Origin: SHZL01 sp963784425
GTDB taxonomy: Bacteria > Pseudomonadota > Gammaproteobacteria > Xanthomonadales > SZUA-36
Direction: 5' to 3'
DNA length: 64,000 bases
NCBI GenBank assembly: GCA_963784425.1
Contig: CAWARM010000012.1
Location: forward strand, 300,304 to 364,303
The notes under the pieces: generated by a model
Told to the model about the DNA's origin: nothing
Seen by the model: only the letters and a program-made list of their open reading frames with translations
The model's database searches: none
Position numbers and translations under genes: made by a program
Shown: piece by piece, positions 1 through 8,922 of the stretch
Layout of the letters: every line of letters starts with the position of its first letter
How positions within the stretch are numbered: position 1 is the first letter of the stretch

Positions 1-860
1 AAATCATCTTCCTGGCTGTGCCGGGCAAAGCGATTCCATGGGCATACTGCCTGGCAGTCATCACAACCGAAAATCCGGTTCCCGATCAGAGGCCGCAGCT
101 CGACGGGAATGGCTTTGCGTAACTCAATGGTCAGGTACGAGATGCATCGGCGTGCGTCAACCTGGTAAGGTCCCACGATGGCCCCGGTGGGGCAGAAATC
201 AATGCAGCGGGTGCAGTTGCCACAATAATTTTCGCCCGCACGGTCTTTCGGCAGCGGCAGGTCCGTGTAGATTTCCCCCAGGAAAAACCAGCTGCCTGCA
301 TCGCGGTTCAGCAGGTTACTGTGCTTGCCTATCCAGCCCAGGCCGGCCTTTTCTGCCAGCGCTTTTTCCAACACCGGCCCGGAATCAACATACACCCGGT
401 AGCCGAATGCCCCGATTTCCTGCTCAATCCGGGTGGCCAGTTGCTGCAGTCGCCTGCGCAGCAGCTTGTGGTAGTCGCGGCCAAGGGCATAGCGTGAGAT
501 CAGGGCCAGGTGTGGCTGCTGCATGAGGTCCTGTGCCGGCACCGCATCCGCAGTCAGGTAATCCATGCGAGCTGATATTACGGTCAAAGTGCCAGGTCGC
601 AGTTCTGCAGGCCGGCTGCGCCGCGTCCCGTGACGCTTCATGTAGGCCATCTCGCCGTTAAAACCGCGATCCAGCCAATGATTCAGGCGACCCTCATGTT
701 TTTCCAGCAGTGTGTCAGTAATACCGAGCTGCTGAAAGCCCAGCTCGCGACCCCACCCCAGGATCTGATCTTTCAGCGATTGCAGATTTGCAGAGCTAAG
801 ACCGTGTTTGCTCTTTTTCGCGTCCGAGGCTTGTACCTCGCCACCCGGAGTCTCGTTCAT
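1..860 (-). CDS. queG: Epoxyqueuosine reductase QueG (3' end cut by window edge)
   Basis: QueG is a cobalamin and iron-sulfur enzyme that reduces epoxyqueuosine to queuosine in the wobble base of tRNA, the last step of queuosine synthesis. Reading the reverse strand gives an open frame from ATG at 860 to the window edge. It contains the first ferredoxin cluster motif CGNCTRCIDFCPTGA (about 236-180) and the start of the second, GCDDCQAVCPWNRF (about 70-20), plus the conserved stretch SGPVLEKALAEKAGLGWIGK. About 286 residues are present of the usual 350-380; the C-terminus is missing. An in-frame ATG 18 bases upstream (878) would overlap the nnr start. It is divergent from nnr with a gap of only 16 bases, as in E. 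coli. Confidence 0.95.
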   Translation of the reverse strand, partial: MNETPGGEVQASDAKKSKHGLSSANLQSLKDQILGWGRELGFQQLGITDTLLEKHEGRLNHWLDRGFNGEMAYMKRHGTRRSRPAELRPGTLTVISARMDYLTADAVPAQDLMQQPHLALISRYALGRDYHKLLRRRLQQLATRIEQEIGAFGYRVYVDSGPVLEKALAEKAGLGWIGKHSNLLNRDAGSWFFLGEIYTDLPLPKDRAGENYCGNCTRCIDFCPTGAIVGPYQVDARRCISYLTIELRKAIPVELRPLIGNRIFGCDDCQAVCPWNRFARHSQEDD

Positions 861-876
861 GCTTATAATTCCATCC

Positions 877-2385
877 ATGCAGACCAACTCCGACCGATTG
901 TATACCGCTGCGCAAGTTCGAAGACTGGATCGCAGCGCCATTGACGCTCACGGAATTCCGGGTATCGAGTTAATGGAACGGGCAGGGCGCAGCGTGCTCG
1001 AAGCCGTTTGCAAGCGGTTTCCCGGCCGGCAGCGATGGTTGGTTTTCTGCGGCGGGGGAAACAACGGTGGGGATGGTTATGTCATAGCGCGCCTGGCACG
1101 GGAAGCCGGGGTTACCGTTTCCGTCTGTTCGCTCAAAGCCCCGGAAGCACTCAGTGGAGATGCGGCCATTGCTTGCAGTCGCTGGCGGGCCTCCGGCGGG
1201 GAAATCCAGCACTGGCCTATTGGGCCACCAACCGAGGTTGATGTCGTGGTCGATGCCCTGCTGGGCACCGGGCTTGACCGAGCTCCCGAAGATGACTACG
1301 CCGCCGCTATCCAGTGGATCAACAGGGCCGGAAAAACCACCATAGCTGTGGATATTCCCTCCGGCTTGAACGCCGATACGGGCAACTCAAAAGGGCTGGC
1401 AGTCAAGGCAGATTTAACGGTGACATTCATCGGTCAAAAGTGTGGCTTGTATACTGCCGACGGCCCCGATCACTGCGGAATTATTGAATTCGATACACTA
1501 CAAACTCCTGAAACAGTAAGAGATTCTGTTGTTGAATCTGGAATTTTAATTCGTGAAAATATTCTTATGAATTATTTTCCGCGGAGAGCGCGAAATTCCC
1601 ACAAGGGCGCTTTTGGCTGGGTATTGGGCATAGGCGGCAACAGCACTATGAGTGGGGCGGTGCGTTTGTGCGGTGAAGCGGCTTTACGCAGCGGCGCCGG
1701 CAAGGTAACGCTGGCAACCATCCCGGAACATGCGGCGCTGGTCAACCTTGCTTGTCCGGAACTCATGGTGCGCGGTGTGCGCCGTGGCAAAGAGCTCCAA
1801 ACCCTGCTGGGGCAAGTGAACGTCATTGTCCTTGGCACCGGCCTTGGCCAGACGTCCTGGTCGGAAAGGCTGTTCAAAACCTGCCTGAAAACTGAATTGC
1901 CGGTCGTCCTTGATGCCGATGGTCTCAACATCCTGGCGAGACTTTACCCTGCGATGGAGCACGGCGAGGGCTTAGTACGCAGGCGCTGGATACTGACACC
2001 TCATCCGGCAGAAGCCGGGCGATTATTGGGCACCAGTGCGCGCGAGATCCAGAACGACCGGGTGGAGGTGACGAAAGAACTGGCGCGAAAATTTAGCGCA
2101 ATCGTTGTTCTCAAAGGCTGCGGAACCGTTGTGGCCGAGCCAGGAGGGCGTTATGCCGTGTGTCCACTGGGCAACCCGGGCATGGCGTCTGCAGGCACGG
2201 GGGATGTGCTCGCCGGAGTAATCGGTGCTTTTGTCGCCCAGGGTTTGGATCTGTGGGATGCGGCCATAGCCGGGGTGGTGGCTCATGCCAGCGCCGGCGA
2301 TCGCGCTGCCGCAGCTATCGGTGAAAGGGGATTGATTGCCTCCGACATCATTGCCCGGCTTCCGGCAGTGCTCAATCCTTCATGA
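877..2385 (+). CDS. nnr: Bifunctional NAD(P)H-hydrate epimerase / ADP-dependent dehydratase
   Basis: Repairs NADHX and NADPHX, the damaged hydrated forms of the reduced nicotinamide cofactors. About 502 residues. The N-terminal YjeF_N epimerase half (about 1-220) has the motif CGGGNNGGDGYV near residue 60. The C-terminal ribokinase-like dehydratase half (about 230-500) has SHKGAFG, LTPHPAEAGRLLG and NPGMASAGTGDVLAG. The start at 877 (MQTNSDRLYTAAQ) fits the family; earlier in-frame starts would run into queG. A TATAAT at 864-869 lies only 8 bases before this ATG, so the transcript may be leaderless if that is the promoter (inference). First gene of the rightward core operon. Confidence 0.95.
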   Translation: MQTNSDRLYTAAQVRRLDRSAIDAHGIPGIELMERAGRSVLEAVCKRFPGRQRWLVFCGGGNNGGDGYVIARLAREAGVTVSVCSLKAPEALSGDAAIACSRWRASGGEIQHWPIGPPTEVDVVVDALLGTGLDRAPEDDYAAAIQWINRAGKTTIAVDIPSGLNADTGNSKGLAVKADLTVTFIGQKCGLYTADGPDHCGIIEFDTLQTPETVRDSVVESGILIRENILMNYFPRRARNSHKGAFGWVLGIGGNSTMSGAVRLCGEAALRSGAGKVTLATIPEHAALVNLACPELMVRGVRRGKELQTLLGQVNVIVLGTGLGQTSWSERLFKTCLKTELPVVLDADGLNILARLYPAMEHGEGLVRRRWILTPHPAEAGRLLGTSAREIQNDRVEVTKELARKFSAIVVLKGCGTVVAEPGGRYAVCPLGNPGMASAGTGDVLAGVIGAFVAQGLDLWDAAIAGVVAHASAGDRAAAAIGERGLIASDIIARLPAVLNPS

Positions 2386-2408
2386 CCATGGTCTTCATGA
2401 TTATGGTC
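2379..2408 (+). repeat. 15-bp tandem repeat across the nnr stop codon
   Basis: Two 15-base units, TTCATGACCATGGTC (2379-2393) and TTCATGATTATGGTC (2394-2408), match at 13 of 15 positions, and a partial third copy (TTCATAA) follows. The first unit contains the nnr stop codon. It is probably a slippage duplication; no function is evident. Confidence 0.7.
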
Positions 2409-2439
2409 TTCATAAGTTCGCCAGCATGAAGCCTGTTGC

Positions 2440-2928
2440 GTGAGCACGGGTCACGGGAAACCCGGGGCGTGGACCTTAGGCACGCCTGATGAGGGTAAGC
2501 TCCGGGAATTGGCCAGCGTCTTCCGTGAACACCTGCATGTGCCTCTGGTGGTTTATTTACGTGGCGACCTGGGGGCTGGCAAGACCACTTTTGCCCGCGC
2601 GCTGATTCAGTCCCTGGGCTACATAGGACGGGTCAAGAGCCCTACTTACGGATTGCTTGAAACCTATTCCGCCGGCGGTATGAGTATTCTCCACCTTGAC
2701 CTGTACCGGATTGACCACCCCAGGGACCTGGAGCAACTGGCGATCCGCGATCTGCTTGATGGGAAAAGCCTCCTGCTGGTTGAATGGCCGGAAAAAGGCG
2801 GGAAATTCCTGCCGCCAGCAGACCTGGAACTGCAATTCGGCGAAACCCAGGGGCAGCGCTGTATCAGCTTTTGTCCATTTTCCCCTGCGGGATTGAGCCT
2901 GTCGCATGTGGTTCACGGCGCATTGTAA
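2440..2928 (+). CDS. tsaE: tRNA t6A biosynthesis ATPase TsaE
   Basis: ATPase partner of TsaB and TsaD in making N6-threonylcarbamoyladenosine at A37 of ANN-decoding tRNAs. 162 residues, normal for the family. The Walker A motif GDLGAGKTTF lies at about residues 42-51, followed by VKSPTYGLLETY and HLDLYRI, and the Walker B-like region ends in LLVEWPEKGG. The start is GTG at 2440, because the ATG at 2426 runs into a stop after four codons. No strong Shine-Dalgarno is visible. It follows nnr by about 55 bases, as in E. coli. Confidence 0.92.
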   Translation: MSTGHGKPGAWTLGTPDEGKLRELASVFREHLHVPLVVYLRGDLGAGKTTFARALIQSLGYIGRVKSPTYGLLETYSAGGMSILHLDLYRIDHPRDLEQLAIRDLLDGKSLLLVEWPEKGGKFLPPADLELQFGETQGQRCISFCPFSPAGLSLSHVVHGAL

Positions 2929-3042
2929 CTAAGCCATTTCGAGATTACTTCCCTATCTAGCGGTTTTATAAGATAAACTCTTGCAATTTCACGATTTACA
3001 CTTCATGATTAGAACCGTCGACAATGGAGGTTGATAAAAACA

Positions 3043-4347
3043 ATGACGCTCCGAACTGTCATTGCCCTGTTTTTGGGCCTGTTCTCAATCACGGCATTCG
3101 CTGCTGAAGTCAGTGCGTTCCGGGTTTGGACCGATCCTGAAAAAACCCGCGCGGTCCTGGACCTCAGTTCCCGGGCGGAATACCAGGTGTTTACCTTGCA
3201 GGGCCCTGACCGCATCGTTATTGATCTGAGCAATTCATCCCTGCAGGATTCGCTGGGCCTTGCTGAACAGCATGCCGGCGTGATTTCAGGCGTGCGTTAC
3301 GGCATGCCAAAGCCGAACACACTGCGCGTAGTCCTTGATCTAACCGCGAGCAGCAAGGTCAAGAGCTTCATGCTGGATCCAACGGGTGAATACGGCCACC
3401 GGCTGGTGATTGATCTGTATTCCGAAGAAGCGCAAGCCAGCGCAAGCGCACCCGTCAAACAAATCGACGACCTCAACGAGGAAAATCGCCAGTTGATCGT
3501 TGCGATCGATGCCGGGCATGGCGGAGAAGACCCGGGCGCGCGCGGTCCCAAACGCACTCGTGAAAAGGACGTGGTGCTGGCGATTTCCCGGGAACTCAAG
3601 AAAGCCATTGATGCAAAACCCGGCCTGACCGCTGTGCTGACCCGTGACGGCGACTACTTCCTGCCGTTGCGTGAGCGCTACGAGAAGGCGCGGCGAAACC
3701 ACGCGGACCTGTTCGTTTCAGTCCATGCGGATGCATTCAGGAATCCGAAAGTGTCTGGCGGATCAGTTTTTGTACTTTCCAGCCGCGGTGCTTCCAGCGA
3801 ATTTGCCCGGCGCCTGGCAACCAGCGAAAACAACTCCGACCTCGTTGGCGGCGTGACCCTTAATGACAAGGACGACATGCTTGCTTCGGTACTGCTCGAC
3901 TTGTCCCAAAGTGCAACCATGGAAGCGAGTAACCTGGTTGCCCAGAACGTGTTTGCTTCCATGGCAGAGTTTGGGGGCACGCACAAAAATACGGTCGAGT
4001 CGGCGAATTTCATGGTGCTCAAGTCTCCTGACGTGCCATCCATCCTGGTAGAAACTGCATTTATCAGTAACCCAAATGAAGAAGCCAGGTTGCGTGATTC
4101 GGCCTGGCAGAAAAAAATGGCAAGCACCATTGCCAACGGAATCCAGGATTATTTCTACTTCAGTCCTCCGCCGGGGAGCTGGATTGCAGCCAACCGGCAG
4201 CCATTGCGGCATCGCGTGGTGAGTGGCGATACCCTGGGTGATATCGCGTACCGGTACCAGGTATCGGTCAACAGCTTGCGGCGCGCCAACGATATTACCG
4301 GTGATGTCATTCGCGTAGGTTCGGAACTGCTTATTCCAACAACTTGA
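3043..4347 (+). CDS. amiB: N-acetylmuramoyl-L-alanine amidase AmiB/AmiC type with AMIN and LysM domains
   Basis: Periplasmic zinc amidase that cuts the stem peptide from muramic acid to split daughter-cell peptidoglycan at division. About 434 residues. A signal peptide ends near AFAAEV (about residue 21). It is followed by an AMIN domain (about 25-120), an Amidase_3 catalytic domain (about 150-370) with zinc and catalytic motifs DAGHGGEDPGA, REKDVVLA, VSVHADAF and ETAFISNP, and a C-terminal LysM repeat (HRVVSGDTLGDIAYRY). ATG at 3043 is chosen because the signal peptide begins there. GGAGG at 3026-3030 is a somewhat distant ribosome site; the TTG at 3031 directly abuts it and is unlikely. Confidence 0.94.
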   Translation: MTLRTVIALFLGLFSITAFAAEVSAFRVWTDPEKTRAVLDLSSRAEYQVFTLQGPDRIVIDLSNSSLQDSLGLAEQHAGVISGVRYGMPKPNTLRVVLDLTASSKVKSFMLDPTGEYGHRLVIDLYSEEAQASASAPVKQIDDLNEENRQLIVAIDAGHGGEDPGARGPKRTREKDVVLAISRELKKAIDAKPGLTAVLTRDGDYFLPLRERYEKARRNHADLFVSVHADAFRNPKVSGGSVFVLSSRGASSEFARRLATSENNSDLVGGVTLNDKDDMLASVLLDLSQSATMEASNLVAQNVFASMAEFGGTHKNTVESANFMVLKSPDVPSILVETAFISNPNEEARLRDSAWQKKMASTIANGIQDYFYFSPPPGSWIAANRQPLRHRVVSGDTLGDIAYRYQVSVNSLRRANDITGDVIRVGSELLIPTT

Positions 4348-4449
4348 TCGTCCGATTCACCCCGGCCGTTGCAACGGCACACTCCTTCGTTTTCGTGTAC
4401 CTTGTAGTGCTCAGAAATTACCCGGCTTGCCACTGCGGTCTCAACTGCC

Positions 4450-6228
4450 ATGACCATCAGGATTCTGCCAGACCACCTCGTTAACCAGATTGCGGCGGGC
4501 GAAGTTGTCGAGCGCCCAGTTTCAGTGGTCAAGGAACTCGTGGAAAACAGCCTGGATGCCCAGGCTCGTGCGGTAACAGTCAGCCTGGAGCAGGGTGGTA
4601 AAAACCTCGTGCGGGTGGTCGATGATGGCCTCGGGATAATACACGGCGAGCTGGCGCTGGCCCTGCAGCGCCACGCTACCAGCAAAATTGTCTCGCTGGA
4701 GGACCTCGAGCAGGTTGCAACGCTCGGTTTCCGCGGTGAAGCGCTGCCCAGCATTGCTTCGGTTTCTCGCGTCGACCTCGCTTCACGGCATGCTTCCGAG
4801 GCGCACGGCTGGTCTGTGCAGGTGCGGCAGGGTCACATTGGGGAAGTGAGGCCGCACGCGCAGCAAACGGGCACCCGGGTTGAAGTTGCAGACTTGTTTT
4901 ACAACACGCCGGCCAGGCGTAAATTCCTGCGCACGGAAAGCACCGAGTTTGGCCACACGGACCAGTTGCTGCGGCGCTTTGCCCTGGCCCGTTTCGATGT
5001 CGGTTTTGTGCTGGAACACAACGGCAAAACCGTTATGCGCCACGAAGTGGCTGATACGCAACAGCGCAGGGAAAAGCGTTTGCAAGGTGTGTTTGGGGAC
5101 GAGTTCCTGCCGCACGCACTGTACGTTGATGAAGACCGCAGCGGCATGCGCCTGCACGGCTGGGTGGCTGAGCCGCGCTTCAACCGGGCACAATCAGACC
5201 GGCAGTTTTTCTTTGTAAATGGCCGCGCTGTGCGTGATCGGGTGATTACCCACGCGGTGCGCAAGGCTTTCCAGGACGTGCTGTACCATGGGCGCCACCC
5301 CGCGTTTGCGCTCTACTTCGAGCTCTCACCGGCCATGGTTGACGTCAATGTGCATCCGCAAAAGCATGAAGTGCGCTTTCGTGATGCACGCATGGTCCAT
5401 GACTTTCTGTTTTCTGCCTTGCATCGTGCTCTGGGAAAATCCGGCGCGGGTGCAGGCATGGTTCGCCCCGGTATTGACCTCGGTCGTGCAGAAAATACTG
5501 GGCAGGGTGGTGGCCGTTTCACCGGTGCCTTTGTCCAGCCCCACATGGGCTTGCCAGTCAGCGAACAGATCGCTGCGTACCAGCAGGTGCTTGGCAGTCA
5601 GCCGTTGCGGGGGCAGGCGGGCGCACCGGGCGCTGATGACACGATTCCGCCGCTTGGTTTTGCGCTGGCCCAATTGCATGGTGTGTATATTCTTTCGCAG
5701 AATGAGCGCGGGCTGGTCATGACCGACATGCACGCAGCGCACGAACGAATTACCTATGAACGCCTGAAATCGCGTTCCCTGGCGGAGGGCATCCGCAGCC
5801 AACGCCTGCTGGTTCCGCTCTCGGTGCAAGTGAGTGCAAGCGAAGCTGAGCTCGCCGAGGATTGCCGCGAACAACTGGCGTTGCTGGGCCTGGTGCTGGA
5901 CCGGTCCGGCCCGGAAAGCGTTTTGCTCAGGGAAGTACCCGCCCTGCTGGCAGACGCGGATAGCGCCAGCCTGCTGCGGGATGTTTTATCCGACCTCGCC
6001 CGGCAGGGTGACAGTGACCGGGTTGCAACTGAGACCAATGAGATTCTTTCAACCATGGCCTGTCACGGTTCCGTGCGCGCCAACCGCCAGCTCAATATTG
6101 CCGAAATGAACGCTTTGCTCCGCGACATGGAACGCACCGAACGATCGGGCCATTGCAATCACGGCCGGCCCACCTGGGTACAACTGGATATGGCTACGCT
6201 GGACCGCCTGTTCCTGCGCGGCCGCTGA
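4450..6228 (+). CDS. mutL: DNA mismatch repair protein MutL, endonuclease-motif type
   Basis: GHKL ATPase that links mismatch recognition by MutS to strand removal. 592 residues. N-terminal ATPase motifs: ENSLDAQA, DDGLGI, ATSKI, LGFRGEALPSIAS and LFYNTPARRKF. The C-terminal domain contains DMHAAHERITYE (about residues 425-436), which fits the metal-binding endonuclease motif DQHA(X)2E(X)4E, plus ACHGSVRAN and HCNHGRPTW. E. coli MutL, which works with MutH, lacks this motif, so this organism probably uses MutL itself for nicking and a methyl-independent pathway (inference from family knowledge). Its TGA overlaps the miaA ATG (TGATG). Confidence 0.96.
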   Translation: MTIRILPDHLVNQIAAGEVVERPVSVVKELVENSLDAQARAVTVSLEQGGKNLVRVVDDGLGIIHGELALALQRHATSKIVSLEDLEQVATLGFRGEALPSIASVSRVDLASRHASEAHGWSVQVRQGHIGEVRPHAQQTGTRVEVADLFYNTPARRKFLRTESTEFGHTDQLLRRFALARFDVGFVLEHNGKTVMRHEVADTQQRREKRLQGVFGDEFLPHALYVDEDRSGMRLHGWVAEPRFNRAQSDRQFFFVNGRAVRDRVITHAVRKAFQDVLYHGRHPAFALYFELSPAMVDVNVHPQKHEVRFRDARMVHDFLFSALHRALGKSGAGAGMVRPGIDLGRAENTGQGGGRFTGAFVQPHMGLPVSEQIAAYQQVLGSQPLRGQAGAPGADDTIPPLGFALAQLHGVYILSQNERGLVMTDMHAAHERITYERLKSRSLAEGIRSQRLLVPLSVQVSASEAELAEDCREQLALLGLVLDRSGPESVLLREVPALLADADSASLLRDVLSDLARQGDSDRVATETNEILSTMACHGSVRANRQLNIAEMNALLRDMERTERSGHCNHGRPTWVQLDMATLDRLFLRGR

Positions 6229-7199
6229 TGGATTTGCACTCTCAACCCGGTTCTTCCCGCTTGCCGCCCGCCATATTCCTCATGGGGCCAACAGCTTCAG
6301 GGAAAACCGGCCTGGCCGTGCAGCTGCACCAGCGGTTTCCTGTCGATCTGATCAGTGTGGACTCGGCCCTGGTATACCGTGGCATGGATATTGGTACGGC
6401 CAAGCCCGATAGCGCAACGCTGATGAGGGCGCCGCACCGGTTGATCGACATCCGTGAACCGTTCGAGCCCTACTCGGCGGCGGAATTCCGTGAAGATGCC
6501 TTGCGGGAAATGGCGGCGATCATACGTGCCGGGCGGATCCCCCTGCTGGTCGGCGGCACCATGTTGTATTTCCGCGCGCTCAGCCAGGGGCTGGCGCAAC
6601 TGCCCAAGGCCAGTCCCGAGGTGCGCAAACGACTGGAAGCGCAGGCACAAATCATGGGCTGGGAGGGATTGCACCAACAGCTTGCGCAGCTTGACCCTGC
6701 TGCAGCCGAACGCATTCACCCCAACGATCCGCAAAGAATTCAGCGCGCACTGGAAGTCATCGAGGTCAGCGGACGTAAAATGAGCGAACTGCAGAGCGAG
6801 CACAGGATGCTGGAAGAAGAGCAATGCGGCTACAGGATTCTGCGCCTGATCGTGTGTCCTTCGGAACGGCTTACGCTGCACCAGAACATTGAAAAACGCT
6901 TTCAAAACATGCTGGAACAGGGGTTTATTGATGAAGTCAGGGAGCTTCGCGGCCGCGGGGACTTGACTCCGGATCTCCCCGCCATGCGCTGTGTTGGTTA
7001 CCGGCAGGTATGGAATTACCTGGAAGATGAATTAGATCAACAACTTATGATTAGAAAAGCCGTTGCAGCGACGCGTCAGCTGGCGAAACGCCAACTCACG
7101 TGGTTACGACAGCAACCGGCAGCCCTGTGGTATGATTTGGCCTTGGATTCTGCGCACAAATCTGTATTCAGAGATGTTGCCAAATTTATTGAATCCTGA
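6228..7199 (+). CDS. miaA: tRNA dimethylallyltransferase MiaA
   Basis: Transfers the dimethylallyl group to N6 of A37 in tRNAs reading UNN codons. 323 residues, close to the usual length. Motifs: P-loop GPTASGKTGLA (about 18-28), DSALVYRGMDIGTAKP (the family normally has DSMQVYRG), LVGGTMLYFRAL, CVGYRQVWNYL and RQLAKRQLTWLR. The ATG overlaps the mutL stop, so translation is probably coupled. Confidence 0.95.
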   Translation: MDLHSQPGSSRLPPAIFLMGPTASGKTGLAVQLHQRFPVDLISVDSALVYRGMDIGTAKPDSATLMRAPHRLIDIREPFEPYSAAEFREDALREMAAIIRAGRIPLLVGGTMLYFRALSQGLAQLPKASPEVRKRLEAQAQIMGWEGLHQQLAQLDPAAAERIHPNDPQRIQRALEVIEVSGRKMSELQSEHRMLEEEQCGYRILRLIVCPSERLTLHQNIEKRFQNMLEQGFIDEVRELRGRGDLTPDLPAMRCVGYRQVWNYLEDELDQQLMIRKAVAATRQLAKRQLTWLRQQPAALWYDLALDSAHKSVFRDVAKFIES

Positions 7200-7277
7200 A
7201 GAAGCTGGGTCCGATAATTGGTTCCCGTCTTGCTGGGTCAAGCGGTCGGGAATCACAACATAACAAGGAGAGCTGCC

Positions 7278-7511
7278 ATGTCGAATAAAGGTCAGTCATT
7301 ACAAGAACCCTTCCTGAATGCGCTGCGACGTGAGCGCGTACCGGTTTCTATCTACCTGGTTAACGGCATTAAATTGCAGGGTCAGGTCGAGTCATTCGAT
7401 CAATTCGTTGTGTTGCTGAAAAATTCCGTCAGTCAGATGATTTACAAGCATGCCATTTCAACCGTGGTTCCAGCGCGCAATGTGCGGGTGCTTGAAGAGG
7501 AAAATGAGTAG
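7278..7511 (+). CDS. hfq: RNA chaperone Hfq, short form
   Basis: Sm-like hexameric chaperone for small RNA-mRNA pairing. Only 77 residues: the Sm1 and Sm2 core is complete (QEPFLNALRRERVPVSIYLVNG through YKHAISTVVP), but the acidic, flexible C-terminal tail of E. coli Hfq (102 residues) is absent and the protein ends VRVLEEENE. The start ATG at 7278 has a good ribosome site, AAGGAG at 7265-7270. It sits between miaA and hflX, its conserved place. Confidence 0.97.
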   Translation: MSNKGQSLQEPFLNALRRERVPVSIYLVNGIKLQGQVESFDQFVVLLKNSVSQMIYKHAISTVVPARNVRVLEEENE

Positions 7512-7519
7512 ACAATTCC

Positions 7520-8818
7520 TTGTTTGACCGAGCAGAGCGCGGAACCCGCGCAGTTATACTACATCCTGTATTCAGGCAAACCGGTCCGGGTGAACTGGAC
7601 GAATTTACTGAACTGGCACGATCTGCAGGAGTTGAAGTCGTCGCTGTTGTTACGGCGCCGCGTAGCCGCAAGGATGCAAAGTTTTATGTGGGCAGCGGCA
7701 AAATCGATGAATTGGCTGAGCAGGTAAAAGCCTGTGAAGCCAATCTCGTTCTCGTCAGCCATTCCCTCAGCGCAGTGCAGGAGCGCAACATTGAGCAAGT
7801 CTGCGCTTGCAGGGTGCTGGACCGCGCTACCTTGATACTGGATATTTTTGCCCAGCGCGCCCAGTCATATGAAGGTAAATTGCAGGTCGAGCTGGCTCAA
7901 TTGCGCCACCTTTCTACGCGGCTGGTGCGGGGCTGGACCCACCTTGAGCGTCAAAAAGGCGGTATTGGCCTGCGCGGCCCGGGCGAAACCCAGTTGGAAA
8001 CCGACCGGCGCCTGATCGGAGTGCGTATAGGCCTGCTGAAAGAGCGCCTGGAAAAAGTCGAAGGTCAGAGGCAGCAAAGCCGGCGGCAGCGTTTGCGTTC
8101 GGAGGCGCCACTGGTTGCCATTGTTGGCTACACCAATGCCGGCAAGTCAACTTTGTTCAATCGGTTGACGGATTCGGATGTCGTTTCAGAAGATTTGTTG
8201 TTTGCGACCCTTGACCCCACTGTCCGGCGCATGCGGGGTATGCATTGCGGCGAAGTCCTGCTGGCTGACACCGTGGGGTTTGTCAGCGACTTACCGCACG
8301 CTCTGATTGCCGCATTTCGTGCCACCTTGCAGGAGGCCAGGGAGGCGGATCTGCTGTTGCACGTTATTGATGCTGCCGACCCTTACCATGCTGAACGTCA
8401 GCGCGACGTTGAGTCTGTGCTTGATTCAATTGGCGCGGGGCAGATTCCGGTGATTCGGGTCGTGAACAAGATCGACCGCACGGGACAGGCGGTGCAAGTG
8501 GTTTGTGGGGAGGACAATATGCCGGTGTCGGTATCGATTTCAGCGCAGACCGGCGCCGGTATTGAAGAGCTCAGGCAGGCCATCAGCGACCGTTTGTCAG
8601 GGGCTCGCATCAAGCGCTGGATTGAGTTGCAAGGCCGGGATGCGCGCTTACGTGCTCACCTGTTTGAACTGGGCGTGGTGAGTGAAGAGCGAATTTCCCC
8701 GGAGGGAGCATGGATGTTGCATGTTGATGTTCCCCTGAACACTGCGCAACGCCTGGCCCGCCTTCCGGGAACTGAAGGCAGCACAATGAAGCAACAGTTA
8801 CTTTCACAGGATGCGTGA
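7520..8818 (+). CDS. hflX: GTPase HflX, ribosome-associated
   Basis: Obg-family GTPase that rescues stalled ribosomes, especially under heat stress. 432 residues. The N-terminal HflX domain is followed by the glycine-rich linker GGIGLRGPGETQLE and a G domain with GYTNAGKSTLFN, DPTVRRM, DTVGFV and NKIDR. The start is TTG at 7520: the resulting MFDRAERGTRAVILH aligns with the known MFDRY N-terminus of E. coli HflX and no ATG fits. It lies 8 bases after hfq. Confidence 0.93.
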   Translation: MFDRAERGTRAVILHPVFRQTGPGELDEFTELARSAGVEVVAVVTAPRSRKDAKFYVGSGKIDELAEQVKACEANLVLVSHSLSAVQERNIEQVCACRVLDRATLILDIFAQRAQSYEGKLQVELAQLRHLSTRLVRGWTHLERQKGGIGLRGPGETQLETDRRLIGVRIGLLKERLEKVEGQRQQSRRQRLRSEAPLVAIVGYTNAGKSTLFNRLTDSDVVSEDLLFATLDPTVRRMRGMHCGEVLLADTVGFVSDLPHALIAAFRATLQEAREADLLLHVIDAADPYHAERQRDVESVLDSIGAGQIPVIRVVNKIDRTGQAVQVVCGEDNMPVSVSISAQTGAGIEELRQAISDRLSGARIKRWIELQGRDARLRAHLFELGVVSEERISPEGAWMLHVDVPLNTAQRLARLPGTEGSTMKQQLLSQDA

Positions 8819-8922
8819 CAGGAACACCAGGGTTGGCGGATCTGGGCTCGTCGCCTTGAAACGGGTGGCAAACAGCCCAAGTTAGTTTTCTGCGCGATCA
8901 GGATAGTGCAAAGGAGAAATAA

